From: an uncultured Collinsella sp.
GTDB lineage: Bacteria > Actinomycetota > Coriobacteriia > Coriobacteriales > Coriobacteriaceae
Assembly (NCBI GenBank): GCA_900751755.1
Contig: CAADSP010000079.1
Location: 1-18,556 of the forward strand
DNA length: 18,556 bases
Direction: 5' to 3'
A program made the position numbers and the translations under genes. The notes beneath the pieces were generated by a model. The model was given only the letters and a program-made list of their open reading frames with translations. It was not told where the DNA came from and did no database searches. This document shows positions 13,420-18,556 of the stretch, piece by piece. Position 1 is the stretch's first letter. Every line of letters starts with the position of its first letter.

Positions 13420-14682
13420 GTGCAAAATACGAAGCAAAAGCCGAGCACCAAGCAAAAGCTGACCATCGCGGCCATCTTTGGCGCCATGGGCCCCGGTCTT
13501 CTGGCGGCGCTTTCGGGCAATGACGCTGGCGGCATCGCCACGTATTCCAGCGCGGGCGCCAGCTATGGCTATAAGATGCTCTGGATGCTTCCCGTCATGA
13601 CCGTGCTGCTTATCGTGACGCAGGAGACCGCGGCGCGCTGCGGATGCGTCACGGGTAAGGGCCTGGCGTCGCTCATTCGCGAGCGCTTTGGCGTGCGCAA
13701 GAGCGTGCTGGCCATGGCAGCGCTGTTGATCGCCAACACGGCGGTGACCATCTCGGAGTTCGCGGGTATCGCGAGCGGCCTTGCTCTGTTTGGCGTTCCG
13801 GCGAGCATCTCGGTGCCGCTCGTGGCGCTGCTGGTGTGGATGCTTACCATGTCGGGCAGTTTCCAGCGCATCGAGAAGATTCTGCTGCTGGTAAGCTGCG
13901 TGTTCGTGACCTACATCGTCGCCGCGTTTATGGCCGGCCCCAACTGGGGCGAGGTCGCGGTCGACTTGGTCGTCCCCAATATTCAGAACGATCCCAGCTA
14001 CGTGTCGCTCGTGGTCGCAACGATCGGTACCACCATCGCACCGTGGATGATCTTCTTGGCTCAGAACAACGTGGTCGATAAGAATGCGGGCGAGGACGAC
14101 ATCGTGTTGCAGCGTATTGATACCGTGAGCGGCTCGATCGCTGCTGATATCATTGCGGGCTTCATTATCATCACGACCGGTACGGTGCTGTTCCCGGCGG
14201 GTATTCAGATTAGCGATGCCGCCGATGCCGCTCGCGCGTTGGAGCCCATCGCGGGCCAGTGGTCCACGGTGCTGTTCGCCTCGGGCCTGGTCGCAGCGAG
14301 TTTTTTGGCTGCCTGCGTGCTGCCGGGCGTTACGTCGAGTGCCATCTGCGAGGCTTTTGGTTGGGAGCGCGGCGCCGATCGCAGCTGGGACGAGGCTCCG
14401 GTCTATCGCGGCATCATTACGGCCATCATCGGTATCTCTGCCGTGCTGGTGCTTATGCCCGGCGTCGATCTGTTCCAGATTATGATGACCTCGCAGGTCA
14501 TCAATGGCGTGCTGCTGCCCGTGGTTCTGGTGTTCCAGGTGGTTATCGCCGCCGACCGTCACATTATGGGTGCCAACCGCAACGGTCGCGTGTGGAACGT
14601 GCTCACTTGGGCGACTATCGCCGTGATTACGGTGCTCACGGTCGTCATGTTTGTCCTGCAGGCGATGGGCTACAGCGCTTAG
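13420..14682 (+). CDS. NRAMP-related Mg2+ transporter-like protein (NRMT type)
   Basis: A 420-residue polytopic membrane protein of the SLC11/NRAMP family with about 11 helices. The first-helix motif that is DPGN in Mn2+/Fe2+ transporters reads NDAGG (34-38): the Asp (D35) is kept, the Pro is Ala and the Asn is Gly. The sixth-helix MPH motif reads APW (207-209): the soft-metal-binding Met is replaced by Ala. Loss of that Met is the hallmark of NRAMP-related Mg2+ transporters known from Clostridium acetobutylicum and Eggerthella lenta, the latter in the same class. Mg2+ uptake is thus favoured over Mn2+. The GTG start at 13420 has AGGTGG four bases upstream, overlapping the preceding stop; no in-frame ATG lies before the first conserved helix. 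It is in an operon with the MgtE-like gene. Confidence 0.87.
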   Translation: MQNTKQKPSTKQKLTIAAIFGAMGPGLLAALSGNDAGGIATYSSAGASYGYKMLWMLPVMTVLLIVTQETAARCGCVTGKGLASLIRERFGVRKSVLAMAALLIANTAVTISEFAGIASGLALFGVPASISVPLVALLVWMLTMSGSFQRIEKILLLVSCVFVTYIVAAFMAGPNWGEVAVDLVVPNIQNDPSYVSLVVATIGTTIAPWMIFLAQNNVVDKNAGEDDIVLQRIDTVSGSIAADIIAGFIIITTGTVLFPAGIQISDAADAARALEPIAGQWSTVLFASGLVAASFLAACVLPGVTSSAICEAFGWERGADRSWDEAPVYRGIITAIIGISAVLVLMPGVDLFQIMMTSQVINGVLLPVVLVFQVVIAADRHIMGANRNGRVWNVLTWATIAVITVLTVVMFVLQAMGYSA

Positions 14683-14699
14683 CGCCTCTTTTGGACTCC

Positions 14700-14736
14700 A
14701 AACAGGCCGCCGCCATGGGCTGCGGCCTGTTTTTTT
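14700..14736 (+). terminator. Rho-independent terminator of the Mg2+ operon
   Basis: AAACAGGCCGC (14700-14710) pairs perfectly with GCGGCCTGTTT (14722-14732) around an 11-nt loop, followed by seven T (14730-14736). It ends the MgtE-like/NRMT operon. In the reverse direction only a weak T-run follows, so its use by the convergent acyltransferase gene is uncertain. Confidence 0.9.
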
Positions 14737-14793
14737 GCCTGCGACCTCTTGGGGCCGGCTCTAAAAGAGTGATTTTGGGTTGTTTGCTGCGGG

Positions 14794-17010
14794 CTACTTG
14801 TCGGTGCCCAGCTTGTGCGGCTTGAGAGCGAGCGCATTGACGAGTGCGTCGGTGGCAGACTTGACGGCTGCCGGCTGCGGATCGTTGACGTGATCCTCGG
14901 GATGCACGGGCAGGTCCTTCTTGACGGCATCGTGGATCAAGTTGAGGTACTCAGTCACGCCAGTGGTCGATAGATGCGTGCCATCGCCATCGAACAGGTC
15001 GTTGCGGTTGGCGCTGTATCCGTACCAGTCGATAACGCGCACGTTCTTGTAGCGCGTAGCGGCGTTAGCGATGGCCTGGTTGGTAGAGCCAACCCACGGC
15101 TGCGGGCTGCGCGTGTTCACAAACACCACAATACGCTTATCTCCTGCATCGTCCATGATGGCGTCGATCTGGTCGTCGGTTACCAAGCCGTTGGTGCCCA
15201 GTGCAAAGACCACGATCTTGCCGGCAAGGTTCTGCTGGATATAGCCCTCAAATGTCGCGCGGCCCGCATCAAACTGGCGGCCCTTTTCGGCATCGATATG
15301 GCTGTGCGGGAACACACCGTCAAAGGTGTCTACGGCACGCAGCGACACGGAGTCGCCGATCATAAGCAGATCGTAGGAGCCATCGGGGAAGCCGTCGTTG
15401 TCCTTGTCGGTGTCGTCGGCCGCCTGCTGGTCGGTGGGCGCGGTGTTCTTGGCTTCCTTGTTGAGGACTTCGGCGCCCTCGCCGCTCAGCGCAGACGTCT
15501 CGGGCACAAAGATCAGGCCGCCCAGTGCAACGACCAATACGACAGCGCAGGCTGCGCAGACGGGGACGTGCGTGCGTGCCCAGTTGGCGGGCGTGGTGGT
15601 GCCATCGCGGAATTCGGCAACGGTGCGCCCAAAGGCGCCCCTCCTAAACGGCGTCTCGATAAAGCGATATGAGCATTCGGCCACGGCGACCACCAACAGC
15701 ACCTGCAAAATGTACTGCCACCACGGTGTATCGTTGATGTTGGCGACCGGGTTCATGAGCAACAGCAGGGGATAGTGCCACAGGTAGATGCTGTACGAGC
15801 GCTTGCCAACCCATACGAGCGGCTCGGCGGACAGCGCGCGGGCAACCATTCCCTGGGGCTGCACGCAGGCCGCGATGACCATGAGTGTGAGGATCGAGCA
15901 CAGCAGCGTGCCTCCGCGATACTGGAAGGCGGTGTAGCCGTTGGTGAGCGCGACCATGGCGGCAAGGCCAACCAGACCCACGAGGCCCAACACATCGATG
16001 GATGCGGGCGAGGACCAAAAGCGCACGAGGGCGCTCGGCTGTGCCGGGCCGGTCTCGGCTGATTCGTCGGCCTTCTCGCCAGGCTTGCCCTCGGCGTTCT
16101 TGCCGTGCTTGGCGGCGCCGGCCAGGCGATTGAGCCCCAAACGACGAGCGAGACGCACCGGCGCCAGGTCGCGATCGGGGATAAAGGCCATCCAGGCACC
16201 CAGCAGCAGCGAGAACACGCGGGTGTCGGTGCCGTAGTACACGCGGCTGGGGTCGGCGGCAGGGTTGTAAAGCACCATCATGGCAAGGGCAGATACCGCG
16301 GCAAGGCCCAGAACCACGCGGCGCGTGTTGGGCTTGCTCATGTGCATGGATACCATAGCGAGCAGCAGCGGGGGCCAAACCAGGTAGAACTGTTCCTCGA
16401 TGGCGAGCGACCAAAAGTGCGTAAGCGGCGAGGGATCGCCCAGGGCGTTGAAGTACGAGACGTTTTGGGCAATCTGCCACCAGTTGTTGAAGAACAGCAG
16501 CGACGGCAGGATATCGGGGCGCATCTTGGTGAGCATCACGTGGTTGAAGACGGTGCACAGCGCACAGGTCACCACCACGACGGTTACCACGGCGGGGACC
16601 AGGCGACGGATGCGGCGAATCCAGAAGCTCTTAAGATCGATGCGGCCGGTCTTAGCGACTTCGTTGAGCAGCAGGCGCGTGATCAGATAGCCCGAAAGCA
16701 CAAAGAAAATCGTGACGCCGAGCAGGCCGCCCTGAGCCCACGTGAGGTTAAGGTGATAGAGCACCACCGCGACGACGGCGAGCGTACGCAGGCCGTCGAG
16801 TGCAGGGATGTAGCGGGACTTGGGGCGAGCAGGCGTCTGCTCCGCGGCGGGAGTGTTGGCGCGGCCCGCGTTGTTGGCAGAAGCGCGATGGGGGCTCGCG
16901 GTGCGTCGCGGTTCGTTAGCACGGCGTTCGCCCTTCACGCGTTCGTGCGGCGCTGGCTCGTTGCCCGTGCGGCGTCGACCGCGCGAGCCCGATTGCGAGA
17001 GTTGTTCCAT
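14794..17010 (-). CDS. OatA-like acyltransferase: acyltransferase-3 membrane domain plus SGNH domain
   Basis: 738 residues. Residues 1-64 are a basic, disordered cytoplasmic tail. Residues 68-455 are the acyltransferase-3 domain, with IPALDGLRTLAVV (68-80), YH (85-86), FFVLSGYLIT (102-111) and HFWSLAIEEQFYLVWP (198-213). A last helix (481-502) leads to an extracytoplasmic SGNH domain: GDSVS with S554, GTNG with N607, and DGTH with D676/H679, a complete catalytic set. This order matches peptidoglycan O-acetyltransferase OatA, which moves acetyl groups across the membrane onto wall sugars; another glycan acceptor is possible. A DKDNDGFPD loop (535-543) resembles a calcium-binding DxDxDGxxD loop. 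A Lys/Glu-rich cytoplasmic insert (300-325) interrupts the membrane part. The start at 17010 has only a weak GGATGATG ribosome site. It stands alone, divergent from rbsK. Confidence 0.9.
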   Translation of the reverse strand: MEQLSQSGSRGRRRTGNEPAPHERVKGERRANEPRRTASPHRASANNAGRANTPAAEQTPARPKSRYIPALDGLRTLAVVAVVLYHLNLTWAQGGLLGVTIFFVLSGYLITRLLLNEVAKTGRIDLKSFWIRRIRRLVPAVVTVVVVTCALCTVFNHVMLTKMRPDILPSLLFFNNWWQIAQNVSYFNALGDPSPLTHFWSLAIEEQFYLVWPPLLLAMVSMHMSKPNTRRVVLGLAAVSALAMMVLYNPAADPSRVYYGTDTRVFSLLLGAWMAFIPDRDLAPVRLARRLGLNRLAGAAKHGKNAEGKPGEKADESAETGPAQPSALVRFWSSPASIDVLGLVGLVGLAAMVALTNGYTAFQYRGGTLLCSILTLMVIAACVQPQGMVARALSAEPLVWVGKRSYSIYLWHYPLLLLMNPVANINDTPWWQYILQVLLVVAVAECSYRFIETPFRRGAFGRTVAEFRDGTTTPANWARTHVPVCAACAVVLVVALGGLIFVPETSALSGEGAEVLNKEAKNTAPTDQQAADDTDKDNDGFPDGSYDLLMIGDSVSLRAVDTFDGVFPHSHIDAEKGRQFDAGRATFEGYIQQNLAGKIVVFALGTNGLVTDDQIDAIMDDAGDKRIVVFVNTRSPQPWVGSTNQAIANAATRYKNVRVIDWYGYSANRNDLFDGDGTHLSTTGVTEYLNLIHDAVKKDLPVHPEDHVNDPQPAAVKSATDALVNALALKPHKLGTDK

Positions 17011-17103
17011 AAAACATCATCCAATGACGAGAATAATCAGCACGCCTTCATTGTAGCTGCCTGCTCCTGTGAATGCTTGCTGCTGGCGCAAGCTCAAGCG
17101 CGC

Positions 17104-17133
17104 GTTCACATCAAAGTGAACTAAAGTTATAGA
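17104..17133 (+). promoter_or_regulatory. rbsK promoter with overlapping operator
   Basis: TTCACA (17105-17110, five of six bases of the -35 consensus) and TATAGA (17128-17133) are exactly 17 bases apart. The -35 lies inside a perfect dyad GTTCAC-ATCAAA-GTGAAC (17104-17121). A repressor there would block RNA polymerase directly, as LacI/GntR-type sugar regulators do. The regulator is not encoded in this window. Confidence 0.65.
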
Positions 17134-17196
17134 GGTGCGAGAGCACACGATTGACGGCCGACAGCGGGTGCAAAGCCCGCGGACGAGGAGGTTTCC

Positions 17197-18159
17197 ATGG
17201 CAGATCGCGGCATCGTTGCGGTGTTCGGTAGCATGAACATGGACCTTTCGGTGGCGTGCGAGCGCATACCGCGCGCGGGCGAGACCGTCGGCGGCAGCGG
17301 GTTTATCACCAACGCCGGCGGCAAGGGCGCCAATCAGGCCGTAGCTGCCGCGCGTATGGGCGCGTGCACGCACATGATCGGCGCGGTCGGTCGCGACGCG
17401 TTCGGCGCGTCGCTCGTGGCGGGGCTCCAAGACGCCGGCGTGGACTGTGACTTTGTAGTGCATCGCGATGACGTGGAGACGGGAACGGCGACCATCATTC
17501 GCTGCGAGGGCGACAACCGCATCATACTGTCACCGGGCGCCAACCATGCGCTTGCGGGCGCGGACGTTGCCTGCGCGCTGAGGCGTCTGGTGGCCCATGA
17601 GTTCGACGGCGACGCCAGCGAGATTGCCCCGGCTGCCGGAAGCGTCTTTATCGCCCAGGGCGAATGTGACCTTGCGGCGACGGCCGAGGCGCTTGTTTGC
17701 GCTCACGAGCTGGGGTTCTATACGGTCTTTAATCCAGCGCCTGCCTGCGAGCTGCCTGCGGAGGTCTGGCCTGCGGTCGACCTGGTCTGTCCCAACGAGA
17801 CCGAGTGCCAGGTGCTGACGGGCATCTTGCCCGCGGATGATGCGAGCTGCGTTGCGGCGCTCAATGCCCTGCTCGCCAAGGGTGCCGGAGCTGCGGTCAT
17901 CACGCTGGGCGGCGCCGGCTCGGTTACGCTCGGCGATGGCGGCGAGTTGCTGCGCATGCCGGCACTTTCGAGCACGGTAGTCGATACCACGGCCGCCGGC
18001 GATACGTTTATCGGTGCGCTTGCCGCGGCTCGTTTGGAGGGCTTGCCACTCTTTGAGTGCATGGCCGCGGGTGCTCGCGCCTCGGCAGTGACGGTGTCGC
18101 GCCTGGGCGCTCAGCAATCGATTCCCACACGCGCCGAAGTTGAACATTGGTTTGGTTAA
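17197..18159 (+). CDS. rbsK: Ribokinase
   Basis: A 320-residue PfkB-family sugar kinase of normal ribokinase length, ATP + D-ribose to D-ribose-5-phosphate. The ribokinase signature GSMNMDL (11-17), substrate-binding NAGGKGANQA (39-48), CPNETE (198-203) and catalytic DTTAAGDTF (263-271, base D269) are all present. The NAGGKGANQA block and the GSxNxDL start favour ribokinase over fructokinase or adenosine kinase. GAGGAGG (17185-17191) lies five bases from ATG 17197; a small hairpin GCGGG/CCCGC (17164-17168 with 17176-17180) precedes it. Together with the downstream nucleoside hydrolase, 30 bases away, it can turn nucleosides into a base and ribose-5-phosphate. Control is probably through the palindrome at the -35. 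Confidence 0.92.
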   Translation: MADRGIVAVFGSMNMDLSVACERIPRAGETVGGSGFITNAGGKGANQAVAAARMGACTHMIGAVGRDAFGASLVAGLQDAGVDCDFVVHRDDVETGTATIIRCEGDNRIILSPGANHALAGADVACALRRLVAHEFDGDASEIAPAAGSVFIAQGECDLAATAEALVCAHELGFYTVFNPAPACELPAEVWPAVDLVCPNETECQVLTGILPADDASCVAALNALLAKGAGAAVITLGGAGSVTLGDGGELLRMPALSSTVVDTTAAGDTFIGALAAARLEGLPLFECMAAGARASAVTVSRLGAQQSIPTRAEVEHWFG

Positions 18160-18189
18160 ACGATAAAGACGGGGAAGCGGAGTAGAACA

Positions 18190-18556
18190 ATGGCAATCAA
18201 GAAGCTGATCCTTGATCTGGATATGGGTGTGGACGATGCGATGGCGCTGGCCTATGCCGTCGCGAGCCCCGAGGTGGAGCTCGTGGGCATCACCACGTGC
18301 TTTGGTAACGTGCGCGTTGAGCAATCGGCGCACAATTGCCTGGCGGTGCTCGATCTGCTGGGTCGTCCCGAGGTGCCGGTGTACCTGGGCGCCGACCGTC
18401 CTCTGCAGGCGACTGAGCCTTATACGCCGCCGGCGTCCACCGCGCTCATTCACGGCAAGAACGGCATCGGCGGCGCGAGCGTGCCCGCGTCGCCCCACGA
18501 GCCGGGGGGGGGGGCCCCGGGCCACGGCCAACCCCGGGGGCGTTTTTCGGATGGCG
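18190..18556 (+). CDS. Nucleoside hydrolase (IunH family), truncated by the window end
   Basis: The N-terminal ~105 residues of an inosine/uridine-preferring nucleoside hydrolase, which cleaves ribonucleosides to base and ribose. The Ca2+/ribose-binding start reads LILDLDMGVDDAMAL (6-20), the DxDxGxDD motif with D9, D11, D15 and D16. TTCFGNV (35-41) is the next family block and HGKNGIGG follows near residue 88. GGAG (18179-18182) lies seven bases from ATG 18190. Reading is reliable to about 18503; beyond an 11-G run the translation no longer resembles the family. The full gene should be about 310 codons, so two thirds lie outside. It is in an operon with rbsK. Confidence 0.82.
   Translation, partial: MAIKKLILDLDMGVDDAMALAYAVASPEVELVGITTCFGNVRVEQSAHNCLAVLDLLGRPEVPVYLGADRPLQATEPYTPPASTALIHGKNGIGGASVPASPHEPGGGAPGHGQPRGRFSDG
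18504..18556. other. Degraded terminal sequence
   Basis: An 11-G run (18504-18514) is followed by CCCC/GGG blocks and a tail unrelated to the nucleoside hydrolase frame. This looks like low-quality contig-end sequence rather than biology. Confidence 0.7.

Noticed and set aside
1..18556. CRISPR arrays, tRNA/rRNA genes, insertion sequences, phage genes
   Set aside because: No regularly spaced repeats, cloverleaf, transposase, integrase or phage-type gene was seen on either strand.

Overview
The window looks like a fragment of a GC-rich, Gram-positive gut actinobacterium of the class Coriobacteriia, most probably Collinsella or a close relative. This rests on strongly G/C-ending codons, dense collinear genes with GGAGG-type ribosome sites, and a set of families typical of that group: large two-domain FtsX permeases, an NRAMP-related Mg2+ transporter and an OatA-like acyltransferase. 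The genus is inference. Both ends look like contig ends. The first 30 bases return as an exact inverted copy at 127-156, and the last ~50 bases collapse into an 11-G run that garbles a nucleoside hydrolase gene.

Layout. 1-2.8 kb: an ABC exporter permease of the FtsX type, whose ATPase partner would lie just off the left end. 2.9-4.1 kb: a DUF362 protein with two [4Fe-4S] motifs, ending at a strong bidirectional terminator that faces a membrane-anchored alpha/beta hydrolase on the minus strand (4.3-5.3 kb). 5.28-5.45 kb: a divergent promoter region with two copies of a 16-bp operator-like palindrome. 5.45-8.5 kb: hemolysin III/TrhA, a CNNM-CBS-CorC/HlyC protein, and a protein that looks like a free-standing N-domain of cyanophycin synthetase. 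8.6-11.2 kb: a YtxH protein overlapping a PRC-barrel protein, then a membrane-anchored NodB (polysaccharide deacetylase) homologue that has lost its metal ligands. 11.25-14.7 kb: a long structured 5' leader, a 10-codon upstream frame, a PRC-MgtE_N-CBS membrane protein lacking the MgtE pore signatures, and an NRAMP-related transporter with the substitutions of the Mg2+-transporting subgroup. 14.8-17.0 kb: an OatA-like acyltransferase on the minus strand. 17.1-18.5 kb: a ribokinase and a truncated nucleoside hydrolase behind a palindrome-controlled promoter.

How the parts relate. Magnesium handling is a recurring theme: CNNM/CorC-type protein, MgtE-like sensor/transporter and NRMT-like transporter, the last two in one operon behind a candidate regulatory leader. 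Cell-envelope modification is the second theme (NodB-fold protein, OatA-like enzyme, FtsX exporter). The ribokinase and nucleoside hydrolase form a nucleoside-to-ribose-5-phosphate salvage pair. A 29-bp hairpin repeat occurs twice, each time abutting or supplying the stop codon of the upstream gene.

The best candidates for something undescribed are the 11.3-14.7 kb Mg2+ operon (leader, unusual MgtE-like protein, NRMT), the orphan cyanophycin-synthetase N-domain with its intact HxxEH motif, and the NodB pseudoenzyme.
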